Assembly (NCBI GenBank): GCA_035940575.1
Contig: DASZER010000010.1
Coordinates: 62,001 to 126,000 of the forward strand
DNA from: BP-191 sp035940575
GTDB taxonomy: Bacteria; Actinomycetota; Actinomycetes; BP-191
Length of the DNA: 64,000 nt
Direction: 5' to 3'
The notes under the pieces are model-generated. The model was not told where the DNA came from. It saw nothing but the letters and a program-made list of their open reading frames with translations, and searched no databases. Numbering within the stretch: the stretch's first letter is position 1; each line of letters opens with the position of its first letter. Made by a program: the position numbers and the translations under genes. Of the stretch, positions 31,270-39,901 are shown in pieces.

Positions 31270-34200
31270 CTACGCGCGGACGCCCCTGCGGTACGACGCG
31301 GCGCCCAGCACCACCAGCACGAACGCCACGGGCACGAGCACGTCCGCGCCGCTGCCGGTGTTCGGCAGCCGCGACGGGCGGCGCACCGTCCGCTCGAGGA
31401 CCGTGACGAGGACGTCCTCGCACGCGTCGCCGTTGCAGACCCGCACCGTGAACCTGTCGGCCCCGGTCCAGCCGGGGTCGGGGACGTAGTTGACCGTGCC
31501 GTCGTCCAGCACCTCGGCGTCGCCGTGCGCGGGACCGTCGACGACGGCGACCGTCGTGCCGTCGTCCACCGTGTCGCAGCCGAGCGGGACGGTGACGCCT
31601 GAGCCGGTGTTCGCGATCGTGACGTCGGGGCAGCTCGGTGCCGGGAAGTCCACGACCTGCAGGCCGCCGAAGACCGTCACCGTGTCGGTCGACGTCACGA
31701 GACCGTCGGAGACGGTGAGCACGAACACGTAGCTGCCCACCTTCGGCACCGTGAACGACGGCGTCGCCGTCGTCGCGCCCGCCAGCGTCACGGGGACGCC
31801 GCCGACCTGCGTCCACGCGTACGTCAGCGTGTCGCCGTCGGGGTCGGACGACCCGGTGCCGTCGAGCGTGACGCCGTTGCCCGCCAGGGTCGACACGTCC
31901 TTGCCGGCGTCGGCGACCGGCGGCTTGTTGACCGGCGGCAGCGCGAGCACGGTGACCGTGACGGTCGCGGTGTCGCACTCGTTCGACGGGTCGCAGACGG
32001 TGTAGGTGAACGTGTCCGTCCCGACGAACCCGGCCGCCGGCGTGTACGTCAGCGACCCCGGCAGCACCGCGACGGTGCCGCCGTTCGCCGGCGTCGAGGT
32101 GGCCGTGATCGTGAGCGTGTCGGTGTCGGCGTCGTTGGCGAGCACGTCGACGGGCGCGGTCGTCCCCGTCGTCACGGTGGCGACGTCGTCGTTCGCGACG
32201 GGCGCGACGTTCGGCGGCGGCACCGCGGTCACCGTGACCGTGGCGGTCGCGGAGGCGCAGGCGTTCGACGGGTCGCACACCTGGTAGGTGAACGAGTCGC
32301 CGCCGACGTAGCCCGGGGCGGGCGTGTACGTGTACGTCCCGCCGGGCGCGACGACGACGGTGCCGTGGGCGGGGCCGGTCAGGACGGAGTGCGTCAGCGC
32401 GTCGCCGTCGGGGTCGGTCGAGCCCGGCAGCGTGCCGTCGTGCGCGGTGCCTGCCGGCGTCGAGAACGATGTCGCGGCGGGCGCCGCGGGCGGGTCGTTC
32501 ACCGGGGAGACCGTCACCGTCGCGGTCGCCGTGGCGCACAGCGGCGCCGCGTCGCAGACCTGGTAGGTGAACGAGTCGGACCCCGCGTAGTTCGGGTCGG
32601 GCGTGTACGTGTACGTGCCGTCGGCGTTCACCGTGACCGAGCCGTGCGCGGGCTGCGTGACGACCGAGTACGTCAGCGCGTCGCCGTCGGGGTCGCTGCC
32701 CGCCGGGAGCGAGCCGTCGTGCGGCGTGTCCTCGGGCGTCGTGAACGCCGTCCCCGCGAGCGGGCCCGGCGAGTCGTTGACGGGCGTGACGGTCACGGTC
32801 GCGGTGGCGGTCGAGCAGAGCGGCGCGGCGTCGCAGACCTGGTAGGTGAACGAGTCGGGGCCTGCGTAGTCCGGGTCAGGCGTGTAGGTGTACGTCCCGT
32901 CGGCGTTCACCGTCACCGAGCCGTGCGCGGGCTGCGTCGCGGCCGAGTACGTCAGCGCGTCGCCGTCAGGGTCGGTCGTCGTCGGCAGCGTCCCGTCGTG
33001 CGGCGTGTCCTCCGGCGTCGAGAACGTCGTGCCCGCGAGCGCGCCGGGCGCGTCGTTCACCGGCGTCACGGTGACCGTCGCGGTCGCGGTCGAGCAGAGC
33101 GGCGCGGCGTCGCAGGCGCGGTAGGTGAACGAGTCGGGGCCGGAGTAGTCCGGGTCGGGCGTGTACGTGTACGACCCGCCGGCGTCGACCGTCACCGAGC
33201 CGTGCGCCGGCTGCGTCCCGGCCGAGTACGTCAGCGCGTCGCCGTCAGGGTCGGTCGCCGCCGGCAGCGTCCCGTCGTGCGGCGTGTCCTCGGCGGTCGT
33301 GAACGACGTCCCCGCCAGCGGGCCTGGCGCATCGTTGACCGGCGTCACGGTCACCGTCGCCGTGGCGGTCACGCACGCGGCGTCGGCGTCGCAGGCGCGG
33401 TAGGTGAACGAGTCGCCGCCCGCGTAGTTCGGGTCGGGCGTGTAGGTGTACGTGCCGTTCGCGTTGACCGTCACCGAGCCGTGATCGGGCTGCGTCGCGG
33501 CGGAGTACGTCAGCGCGTCGCCGTCGGGGTCGGTCGCCGTCGGCAGCGTGCCGCTGTGCGGCGTGTCCTCGTCGGTCGTGAAGCCGGTGCTCGCCAGGCC
33601 GCCGGGGGCGTCGTTGGCCGCGGTCACGGTGACCGTCACGGTCGCGGTGTCGCAGGCGTCCGACGCGTCGCACACCGTGTAGGTGAACGAGTCGGGGCCG
33701 CTGTAGTCGGCGGCCGGCGTGTACGTCACCACGCCGCCCGCGACCGACGTCGTGCCGTGCGCCGGGGCGCCGGTCACCGTGACGGTGAGCGCGTCGCCGT
33801 CGGCGTCGCCGTCGTTCGTGAGGACGTTGACCGAGCCCGAGCCGTCCTCGGTCGCGGTGAGCGCGTCGTCGGCGGCGATCGGCGCGTCGTTGGCGGCGGT
33901 CACCGTGACCGTGACCGTCGCGGTGTCGCAGGCGTTCGACGGGTCGCAGACCGTGTAGGTGAACGAGTCGGGGCCGTTGTAGTCGGCCGTCGGCGTGTAC
34001 GTGACGACGCCGCCGGAGACGGACATCGAGCCGTGCGCCGGCGCGCCCGTCACCGTGACCGTCAGCGCGTCGCCGTTGGCGTCGCCGTCGTTCGTGAGGA
34101 CGTTGACCGAGCCCGAGCCGTCCTCGGCGGCGGTGAGCGTGTCGTCGGCGGCGACCGGCGCGACGTTGCCCGGCGGCGGCGCGGCGACCGGGCCGACCGT

Positions 34201-35301
34201 GAGCGCGGGCGCGGAGGCGGAGCGGGCGGACGACGTACCGACGTCGGTGCCCGTGACCGAGACGGCGGACAGCAGCGGGACGTTCGAGCCGGAGGTGCCC
34301 GAGGCCGGGACGAGGTCCACGACGAACGTCACCGTGTCCGTCTCGCCAGGCAGCAGCAGGCCGGCGTTCCACGTCACGGTCGAGCCGCTCGCGGAGACGC
34401 CGGTGCCGCCGGAGACGTACGTCACGCCGGCCGGGAGCGTCGCGGTCGCGACGGCGCCGGAGAGCTCGCCGCCGCCGCCGTTCGTGGCCGTCAGGGTGAC
34501 CGTGTAGCGGGAGGTCTGGCCCTCGGTCGGCGAGGGGCCGGAGGTGCGCGTCGCGGCGCTCGTCGCGGACAGCGTGGACGGCGACAGCGAGACGGTCGCG
34601 AGGCCGGTGAACGACACCGTGCTCGTGCTGCCGCGCATCAGGTCCTTGTTCAGCGTCGCGAGGTTCGCGGCGGCCGAGGAGCCGTAGTAGAGCTGGATCG
34701 GCGTCGTCGCGGTGATCGCGCCGCCGGAGATCGTGGTGAGCCGCGCGATCGGGACCTGGTAGTCGAGGAACCACTGGCCCGCGCCGTCGGAGACGACGCG
34801 CATGCCGTTCGACGGCGACGTGAACGGCCACGTGTAGATCTGCGTGACGGTCGTGCCGGGCGCGCTGGCGACGTAGACGTAATCGACCGACGCGCTCTTG
34901 CCGTCGACGCCCGCCACCGCGACGACCGTGCCGCCGACGGCGATCTGCGTGAGGTACGCGTTGCCGGTCAGGCCGCCCTTCGTCGCGTCCGACGGGTCGA
35001 CCGCGAGGCGCGTGCGGAAGAACGCCGTCGTGCCGTCGGAGGCGTAGTAGACCGTCGGCGAGGTGCCGGTGCAGCCGCTGCCCGAGCACGGGCCGGACGA
35101 GAGGTCGGAGTTGTCCGGGTTCTCGTCGCCGAGGACGTCGAGGATCGGGTCGCCGGTGGCCGTGCGGTACGTGCTCCACGCGGCCGGCCACGCCGCCGCG
35201 ACGTCGCCCTGCGGGCTGACGGCGGCGTACGCGGGAGCGTTCCACCCGACGAGCAGGCCGATGGCGAGGGAGAGCCTGGACGCGACCCGTAGTTGCGGCA
35301 T
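31270..35301 (-). CDS. LPXTG surface protein with tandem cadherin-like/Ig repeats
   Basis: 1343 residues from ATG 35301 (GAGGA ribosome site). Signal peptide to AYA (~residue 28); N-terminal domain ~30-230 with a Cys pair; DUF11-like Ig domain (~250-370); then about eight cadherin-like/tandem-95-type repeats of ~93 residues, each ending in DSFTY..CD...A.ATVTVT..NDAP; one PKD domain (PPVADAGKDVSTLAGNGVTLDGTGSSDPDGDTLTY part); a last repeat; and a sorting signal LPNTG, hydrophobic helix and RRGVRA tail. Sortase should anchor it to the wall. Repeats of this kind extend an adhesive head and often bind Ca2+ (DPDGD motifs). An adhesin or surface-layer role is inferred. Confidence 0.9.
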   Translation of the reverse strand: MPQLRVASRLSLAIGLLVGWNAPAYAAVSPQGDVAAAWPAAWSTYRTATGDPILDVLGDENPDNSDLSSGPCSGSGCTGTSPTVYYASDGTTAFFRTRLAVDPSDATKGGLTGNAYLTQIAVGGTVVAVAGVDGKSASVDYVYVASAPGTTVTQIYTWPFTSPSNGMRVVSDGAGQWFLDYQVPIARLTTISGGAITATTPIQLYYGSSAAANLATLNKDLMRGSTSTVSFTGLATVSLSPSTLSATSAATRTSGPSPTEGQTSRYTVTLTATNGGGGELSGAVATATLPAGVTYVSGGTGVSASGSTVTWNAGLLLPGETDTVTFVVDLVPASGTSGSNVPLLSAVSVTGTDVGTSSARSASAPALTVGPVAAPPPGNVAPVAADDTLTAAEDGSGSVNVLTNDGDANGDALTVTVTGAPAHGSMSVSGGVVTYTPTADYNGPDSFTYTVCDPSNACDTATVTVTVTAANDAPIAADDALTATEDGSGSVNVLTNDGDADGDALTVTVTGAPAHGTTSVAGGVVTYTPAADYSGPDSFTYTVCDASDACDTATVTVTVTAANDAPGGLASTGFTTDEDTPHSGTLPTATDPDGDALTYSAATQPDHGSVTVNANGTYTYTPDPNYAGGDSFTYRACDADAACVTATATVTVTPVNDAPGPLAGTSFTTAEDTPHDGTLPAATDPDGDALTYSAGTQPAHGSVTVDAGGSYTYTPDPDYSGPDSFTYRACDAAPLCSTATATVTVTPVNDAPGALAGTTFSTPEDTPHDGTLPTTTDPDGDALTYSAATQPAHGSVTVNADGTYTYTPDPDYAGPDSFTYQVCDAAPLCSTATATVTVTPVNDSPGPLAGTAFTTPEDTPHDGSLPAGSDPDGDALTYSVVTQPAHGSVTVNADGTYTYTPDPNYAGSDSFTYQVCDAAPLCATATATVTVSPVNDPPAAPAATSFSTPAGTAHDGTLPGSTDPDGDALTHSVLTGPAHGTVVVAPGGTYTYTPAPGYVGGDSFTYQVCDPSNACASATATVTVTAVPPPNVAPVANDDVATVTTGTTAPVDVLANDADTDTLTITATSTPANGGTVAVLPGSLTYTPAAGFVGTDTFTYTVCDPSNECDTATVTVTVLALPPVNKPPVADAGKDVSTLAGNGVTLDGTGSSDPDGDTLTYAWTQVGGVPVTLAGATTATPSFTVPKVGSYVFVLTVSDGLVTSTDTVTVFGGLQVVDFPAPSCPDVTIANTGSGVTVPLGCDTVDDGTTVAVVDGPAHGDAEVLDDGTVNYVPDPGWTGADRFTVRVCNGDACEDVLVTVLERTVRRPSRLPNTGSGADVLVPVAFVLVVLGAASYRRGVRA
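32230..33630 (-). repeat. 279-bp tandem coding repeats
   Basis: A marker sequence starting GTCAGCGCGTCGCCGTC occurs at 32393, 32672, 32951, 33230 and 33509, a constant period of exactly 279 bp (93 codons). Neighbouring units are highly similar, which implies recent duplication or gene conversion, and could collapse in assembly. Confidence 0.85.
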
Positions 35302-35756
35302 AACGGATCCTCGACCGGCGCCCTCGTCACCTGAACGGTCATCGTGGGTGGTCCTCGATGGCCACGACGGGTGGCGTGCTGGTGGCCCCGCCCCTTCGGG
35401 CTCGCGGCCGCGGTGGCACATCCACGCCAGAAATTGCGCGACGCGCCGCATCAGTGCCGCGGGGTCGCGGGGTTCGGCTGCTACAACGGAGATGGAACCA
35501 TCGCACGAGCCGCAGCATCCGGTACTTGGCCGGAACTGACTGCGCGAGCAAAGCAGGGATACCGGCCGTACGCCCTGTGGCATGGTCTCCGCCAGAGGTG
35601 GGGGGCGCTGGTGCCAGCCGGCGCCCCTCACTGCATGTCCGAGTGTGTCTCGCCCGTGGCGCAGGAGCAACGCGCCACGCGGAAAGTTCCGACGGATCCC
35701 TCGGAATTTTCTCGCCCGCCTGGCTCCCACCAGCGACGCGTGCGAACATTCCGGCC
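35302..35756. other. 455-bp non-coding region
   Basis: No gene is supported on either strand. It holds the upstream region of the LPXTG gene and, at 35511-35570, a GC-rich stretch with complementary CCGGTA/TACCGG ends that I could not assign to any riboswitch. The palindrome at 35687-35706 lies at its right end, before the HTH gene. Confidence 0.6.
35687..35706. promoter_or_regulatory. 20-bp near-perfect palindrome upstream of a HTH gene
   Basis: TTCCGACGGATCCCTCGGAA is symmetric in 18 of 20 positions and is flanked by A and T runs. It ends 51 bases before the GTG of the small HTH protein, so it may be that protein's own operator. Confidence 0.45.
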
Positions 35757-36092
35757 GTGCCGGTCCTACCTCCCGAGTGGTACACCATCAAGGAAGCCGC
35801 TCGCCTGATGGGGATCGGCGAGAGCGCGCTGCGGAAGCGCCAGGACAAGCCGGAGACCGCGCTCCGGAGCACCGTCGTCGGCGCCGTCGAGCATGTGGAC
35901 GCCGCGCAGGTGGAGGAGGCGCGACGCGAGAAGCTGGAGCAGCTCGAGGCGTACGACGCTCGCCCCGGCGCCGAGGGCGACGCCGTCGCCGCGCTGCGCA
36001 CCGAGGTCGAACGGCAGCGCGCGGTCGCCGACAACCTCGCTCTGGCCGTCGAGTCGCTGTCGGCGGCGTTGCGCCGCGAACGCGGTCTCTAG
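35757..36092 (+). CDS. small MerR/excisionase-like HTH protein with coiled coil
   Basis: 111 residues from GTG 35757. The first ~45 form an excisionase-type helix-turn-helix (WYTIKEAARLMGIGESALRKRQ). The rest is a long charged helix (HVDAAQVEEARREKLEQLEAY, AALRTEVERQRAVADNLALAVESLSAAL), likely a dimerising coiled coil. It probably binds DNA as a dimer, perhaps at the palindrome just upstream. No integrase is next to it, so an xis role is unlikely. Its stop shares CTAG (36089-36092) with the converging gene. Confidence 0.75.
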   Translation: MPVLPPEWYTIKEAARLMGIGESALRKRQDKPETALRSTVVGAVEHVDAAQVEEARREKLEQLEAYDARPGAEGDAVAALRTEVERQRAVADNLALAVESLSAALRRERGL

Positions 36093-36580
36093 CGGCGGCC
36101 GAGCAGGTCGCGTACGTCGGTCCGCAGCAGCTCGCGGACGTCGGTGTTGAGCAGCTCGGTGAGCGAGCGCTGCCGCGGCACGCGACGGAACGGGTCCGTC
36201 GACGGCGGCTCAGCCAGCGCGTCGCGCGGGCAGGAGGCGAGGGTCAGGTCGGCCCAGGAGAGGGCGTCGTTGCAGATCTTGTCGGTCGTCCAGCCCTGGA
36301 GCTTGCCCGCCGCGGTCAGCGTCGCCTTGTAGACCGTGATCTCGTTCCGGCGCGGGCGGTCGTAGACGACGGCGATCGAGCCGACGAGCTCGGCCGTGCC
36401 GCGGCTGCCGGCCGGGCCGTCCCACGGCTTGTCGTAGCGCTGCCAGACGCCGGGGGTGGCGTTCCAGCAGCCGCCGCGGGAGACGTCGAGCTTCTCGAGC
36501 GCCGCGACGATCCGGGTCGCGGCGTCGATCGGAAGGATCGCCGCGGGCCGGATGCTGGCCTCGTGCAGCTGGACGCTCAC
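36089..36580 (-). CDS. hypothetical protein
   Basis: 163 residues from GTG 36580. No family is recognised. The middle part has a plausible folded core (GTAELVGSIAVVYDRPRRNEITVYKATLTAAGKLQGWTTD region, with ICNDALSWADLTLASCP), and the last ~30 residues form a basic helical repeat (LTELLNTDVRELLRTDVRDLLG). No signal peptide or membrane segment. Converges with the HTH gene with a shared CTAG. Confidence 0.6.
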   Translation of the reverse strand: MSVQLHEASIRPAAILPIDAATRIVAALEKLDVSRGGCWNATPGVWQRYDKPWDGPAGSRGTAELVGSIAVVYDRPRRNEITVYKATLTAAGKLQGWTTDKICNDALSWADLTLASCPRDALAEPPSTDPFRRVPRQRSLTELLNTDVRELLRTDVRDLLGRR

Positions 36581-36675
36581 CGTTGCTCCGCTTCGTTCGC
36601 CGCTGTTCGGATGCAGTGGTGATCGGCCGTCCGGGCCCTTCCGCTGTTGACCCTTACGGGTGAACCCGTTTCGTC

Positions 36676-37215
36676 CTAGATCGCGGCGTTTGGGTCGCCC
36701 GGCGGCCGCGCGCCCGCGTCGCGCTGCTTGATGTGCGCCTGCGCGGCCTCCGTGGGCTGCGGGTCGCCGTAGTACGGCACCCTGTTCAGGTCGCGCACCC
36801 AGACGCTCGCCTCGAGCGCCGCTCCGTTGACGGGGTCGTCGAAGTAGATCGAGTAGATGATCGTGTGGTCGATGACCGGCGTGACGTCGACGCCGTGCTC
36901 CGTGAGGCGCTGGCGCAGGGCCAGCAGGTCCTCGACCGTGGGGACGTTGAAGCTCACGTGGTCGAACTCGCGGCCCGGCGCAGGGATCCCCGCCGGCTTC
37001 TTCTCGCCCGTGTCGATGCCGGGCCACTCGAAGAACGCGAGCGTCCCGCCCGCGCCCATGTCGAAGAAGTAGTGCCGGTAGGGGTACGGCTCGTTCGGGT
37101 CGCCGTTGCCCAGCGTCGCCGCCAACGGCATGCCGAGGACGTCGGCGTAGAACCGGACGGTCGCGTCCATGTCTGGGGTGACCATGGCGAGGTGGTTGAT
37201 CCCGGCCCAGCGCAT
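36676..37215 (-). CDS. VOC-family (glyoxalase/dioxygenase superfamily) protein
   Basis: 179 residues, two beta-alpha-beta-beta-beta modules: INHLAMVTPDMDATVRFYADVLGMPL with first metal-ligand His, FFDMGAGGTLAFFEWPG, and DHVSFNVPTVEDLLALRQRLTEHGV with a second His, followed by IYFDDPVNGAALEASV with a candidate Glu ligand. Family members are metal-dependent lyases, dioxygenases or resistance proteins; the reaction cannot be fixed here. Last chromosomal gene before tRNA-Ser(GCU). Confidence 0.85.
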   Translation of the reverse strand: MRWAGINHLAMVTPDMDATVRFYADVLGMPLAATLGNGDPNEPYPYRHYFFDMGAGGTLAFFEWPGIDTGEKKPAGIPAPGREFDHVSFNVPTVEDLLALRQRLTEHGVDVTPVIDHTIIYSIYFDDPVNGAALEASVWVRDLNRVPYYGDPQPTEAAQAHIKQRDAGARPPGDPNAAI

Positions 37216-37317
37216 CGCGTTCCTCCCTGCGTCGTTCGCTCGCCTGGAACGCTACGCCGCCGCGCGAGGCGCCGTGACCTATCATCGTGGGCTGCGGCAC
37301 CGGCGACGGCGCCGTAG

Positions 37318-37407
37318 GGAGGCTTCGCCTAGTCCGGTCTATGGCGCCGCACTGCTAATGCGGTTTGGGGTAACCCCCCATCCCGGGTTCAAATCCCGGA
37401 GCCTCCG
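37318..37407 (+). tRNA. tRNA-Ser: tRNA-Ser (anticodon GCU)
   Basis: 90-base class II tRNA: acceptor GGAGGCT/AGCCTCC, anticodon loop CTGCTAA, long variable arm with GGGG/CCCC, T arm GGTTCAAATCC. It is the insertion site of element 2: the integrase arm motif CTGACCTGCGG follows at the same distance as after tRNA-Ser(UGA). Confidence 0.95.
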
Positions 37408-37409
37408 CT

Positions 37410-37500
37410 CTGACCTGCGGTTTCGCGTCTGCGGGTCCTACGCGCTCCCCTCTAGTTGATCTTGTGCGCTCACATTGCGCTCACATCGGTGTGAGCGCGT
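37410..37500. other. left integrase arm-type sites of element 2
   Basis: CTGACCTGCGGTTTCGC (37410-37426) matches the element 1 motif. A variant of the second motif, GCGCTCACATTGCGCTCAC, follows at about 37466-37484, overlapping the int2 stop exactly as its counterpart overlaps int1, with C in place of G in both half-repeats. Confidence 0.55.
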
Positions 37501-38720
37501 CCGGCGTCGGCCCGCTTCTCCCGCTTCGCCGCGAGCGACACGACATCCGCGATCCGGTCCGCGGCGTCCCTCGCGACGGCCGGCACGACGTGCGTGTACC
37601 GGTCCGCCGTGAAGCCCGTCGAGCTGTGCCCGAGCCGGACGCTGACGACCTTCATCGCGACGTCCGCCGACAGCGCGAGGCTGGCGGAGGTGTGCCGCAG
37701 GTCGTGGAACCGGATCACCGGCAGCCCCGACTTCTCCGCGAGCCCCTTAAACCGCCGGGACACCGCGTCGGGCCGGAGCATCGACCCGTCCTCGTTGGTG
37801 AACACGAGGCCGCAGTCGATCCACGCCTCGCCCCACGCGAGCCGCTCCGCGGCCTGCGCGCGCTGCTGCGCCCGCAGGACCGCCGCGGTCTCGTCGTCGA
37901 ACGGGACGACGCGCTCGCCCGACTTCGTCTTGGGCGGGCCGATGTAGAGCTGGCCGCCGACATCGACCACCTGCTGGCGCACGGTCAGCACCTGCGCGTC
38001 GAGGTCGACGTCGGACCAACGGAGCCCGACGACCTCCCCGCGACGCATCCCCGTCATCAGCACGAGCCGCAGGAGCGGGTACAGCCGGTCGTCCTTCACG
38101 AAGTCGAGGAACTCGCCCACCTGCTCGGCGGTCCAGACCACGATCCGGGGGCGCGGCAGCTCCTCCAGCTCGATCGTCAGCGCGGGGTTGAAGGTGATGA
38201 GCCGCCGCCGGACGGCGACGTTGAGCGCCGCCCGCAGCGCCCCGTACATCCGATGGATCGTCCCGACGGCCAGACGCCGGCCGTTCTCGCGTGGCTTCGC
38301 GAGCGCGGTGAACATCCGGTCGAGGTGCTCCGGGTGCCGTTCCAGCTCTACGAGCCGGAGCGACCCGATGTGCGGCTTGAACACGTTGTCGATGTACTCG
38401 CGGTACGACGCCAGCGTGCTCGGCCGCAGCTTCCGCTTCCCTTCGAGCCACTGCTCCAGGAAGTCGCCGACGGTGAGCCGGTGGGCGTCGGCCGTTCGTG
38501 AGGCGAGCGTCGTGGTGCGAGCGGCGCGGGCCTCGCGGGCGTCCTGCTTGGTGAGGAAGCCTCCCTTCGTCTCCTGGATGCGCTTGCCGTTGCTGTCCCG
38601 CCCCACGTCGATGACGTAGGACCAGGTGCCGGTGCACTTGTGCGGCGCGTAGCCACGGCCGCGCGCGCTGCGCGGGCAGTGCCTCGTGTGCCGCTGGGTC
38701 ACGCCGGTCTCTTTCCTCAT
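37470..38720 (-). CDS. int: tyrosine integrase of element 2
   Basis: 416 residues from ATG 38720. N-terminal Cys/His arm-binding part (RHCPRSARGRGYAPHKC), core-binding domain (~85-180), catalytic domain with Arg in GMRRGEVVGL, HDLRHT, LGHS and Tyr in DRYTHVVP. Close relative of int1 but specific for tRNA-Ser(GCU). Its start overlaps the xis2 stop (ATGA). Part of a four-gene coupled unit: lipoprotein, HTH protein, xis2, int2. Confidence 0.95.
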   Translation of the reverse strand: MRKETGVTQRHTRHCPRSARGRGYAPHKCTGTWSYVIDVGRDSNGKRIQETKGGFLTKQDAREARAARTTTLASRTADAHRLTVGDFLEQWLEGKRKLRPSTLASYREYIDNVFKPHIGSLRLVELERHPEHLDRMFTALAKPRENGRRLAVGTIHRMYGALRAALNVAVRRRLITFNPALTIELEELPRPRIVVWTAEQVGEFLDFVKDDRLYPLLRLVLMTGMRRGEVVGLRWSDVDLDAQVLTVRQQVVDVGGQLYIGPPKTKSGERVVPFDDETAAVLRAQQRAQAAERLAWGEAWIDCGLVFTNEDGSMLRPDAVSRRFKGLAEKSGLPVIRFHDLRHTSASLALSADVAMKVVSVRLGHSSTGFTADRYTHVVPAVARDAADRIADVVSLAAKREKRADAGRAHTDVSAM

Positions 38721-39004
38721 GGCTGGTCTCCCTCGTCGGAGACAGCCGGGGCAGTAGGTGACGCCTCCAGGCTCTCACCGCATTGCGACACCGCACTACG
38801 GCCAGCGGCGATCTGTGGAAGGCCGAGTAGTGCCAACAGCGGGGCTGTGGGTATCCGCAGCCGGCGGCCGAGCCGCAGGACCGGGGTCGGCCACTTCCCT
38901 GCCAGCACCAGGTCGTACGCGGCAGTCCGACCGAGGCCGAGCAGGCGGCCCGCGGTGGGGACGTCGAGAACCGGCGGGAGCGTGCGGAGGTCGTCGGTGC
39001 TCAT
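38717..39004 (-). CDS. xis: excisionase / MerR-like helix-turn-helix protein
   Basis: 95 residues from ATG 39004. The core (LPPVLDVPTAGRLLGLGRTAAYDL, WPTPVLRLGRRLRIP) is nearly identical to xis1; the C-terminal tail differs. Overlaps int2 by ATGA and the upstream HTH gene by ATGA. Should assist excision of element 2, and given its similarity might act on element 1 as well (inference). Confidence 0.88.
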   Translation of the reverse strand: MSTDDLRTLPPVLDVPTAGRLLGLGRTAAYDLVLAGKWPTPVLRLGRRLRIPTAPLLALLGLPQIAAGRSAVSQCGESLEASPTAPAVSDEGDQP

Positions 39005-39240
39005 GACGTCGCCCCCGTGAACGGGAACCACTCGGGCCAGAGCTGGCACGGGTGGTAGCCGAGGGCCACGGCGATGTGGTCGGCGGCGTCCCACCGCAGC
39101 CGGTCGCGGGTGAACAGCCGGTGGAGCGTGTCCCGGTCGACGCCGGCGTTGTCGGCGATGGCGCAGATGCTGTCGTCGGTCTCGGCGGCGAGCCGGCGCA
39201 GTGCGCGCCGCGCCGGCTCGGCCGCGAAGAAGCTGGTCAT
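39001..39240 (-). CDS. small helix-turn-helix protein
   Basis: 79 residues. A Cro/C1-like or homeodomain-like helix-turn-helix is suggested by ALRRLAAETDDSICAIADNAGVDRDTLHRLF, followed by a hydrophobic helix (AADHIAVALGYHPCQLWPEW). Such proteins commonly regulate int/xis operons. It is coupled on both sides (TGATG with the lipoprotein gene, ATGA with xis2). No equivalent is in the matching position of element 1. Confidence 0.75.
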   Translation of the reverse strand: MTSFFAAEPARRALRRLAAETDDSICAIADNAGVDRDTLHRLFTRDRLRWDAADHIAVALGYHPCQLWPEWFPFTGATS

Positions 39241-39842
39241 CACAGCACCGACGTGTAGGCGTGGGTGTGCGGGTGGCCGTAGTGGTCGCTGGCGACGAAG
39301 ACGTCCGCGACCTTGACCCCGCGGAACCCCGTCCACGCGTCCACGTGGATCACCACGCGCGCGGCGCCGCAGCGGAGCAGCACCGCGTCGCGGTCGACGA
39401 TCGCCCCGGACGTGCAACGCGGCAGCGTGCGGAGGGCGCCCGTCGCGTTGCGGAGCACGTCGCGGCCCACGGCGACGGCGTTGTCCTTGACGCGGATCGA
39501 CGCCCGCTCGACCGCGGCCATCTCCGCGACCGCCGCCTGCCACCGGCCAGCGCGCAGCGCCTCGATGTAGCGGATCGCGAACTGCACCGGCGTGCCCTTC
39601 GGGTCGCCGGTGTCGGCGAAGGAGCGCTTCAGGTCGTCGAGCGTGGGGCGAGTCGCGCGGGGCTTCGGCGGGGCAGGCGCGGCGATGGCCGAAGCCGTGG
39701 GCGTGGGCGTGGGCGTCAGAATCGCCGGGAACGGTGCGGGCGCGACCGTGATCACGGTCGTGGGCGTCCCGGCGGACGTGCACGCGGACCCTGCGAGGGC
39801 CACGGCGGCCAGAGCCGTCGCGGCGGTGCTCTTGGTACTCAT
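39240..39842 (-). CDS. lipoprotein of element 2
   Basis: 200 residues from ATG 39842. Lipobox LAGSAC (Cys21), then a Pro/Thr linker (~25-60) and a folded part of ~140 residues (TPVQFAIRYIEALRAGRWQAAVAEM, then VVIHVDAWTGFRGVKV) resembling NTF2-like extracellular domains found in actinobacterial transfer lipoproteins. It heads the xis2-int2 operon, an odd place for a surface protein; it might act in entry exclusion or mating contact (guess). Operator array B lies 60 bases upstream. Confidence 0.7.
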   Translation of the reverse strand: MSTKSTAATALAAVALAGSACTSAGTPTTVITVAPAPFPAILTPTPTPTASAIAAPAPPKPRATRPTLDDLKRSFADTGDPKGTPVQFAIRYIEALRAGRWQAAVAEMAAVERASIRVKDNAVAVGRDVLRNATGALRTLPRCTSGAIVDRDAVLLRCGAARVVIHVDAWTGFRGVKVADVFVASDHYGHPHTHAYTSVL

Positions 39843-39901
39843 TCGGTGCTCCTCTCGGATGCCGCCTCGGTGGCGGCGGGAGGAGCACGGTCCGTTCTGG
39901 A

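Noticed and set aside
32230..33630. Regular repeats that could suggest a CRISPR or satellite array
   Set aside because: Period of 279 bp in frame with a protein of cadherin-like repeats; no short repeat/spacer structure.
35511..35580. Candidate riboswitch (c-di-GMP-like) upstream of the LPXTG gene
   Set aside because: Some paired segments and a GCAAAGC word are present, but the required core of the known classes could not be laid out on either strand.
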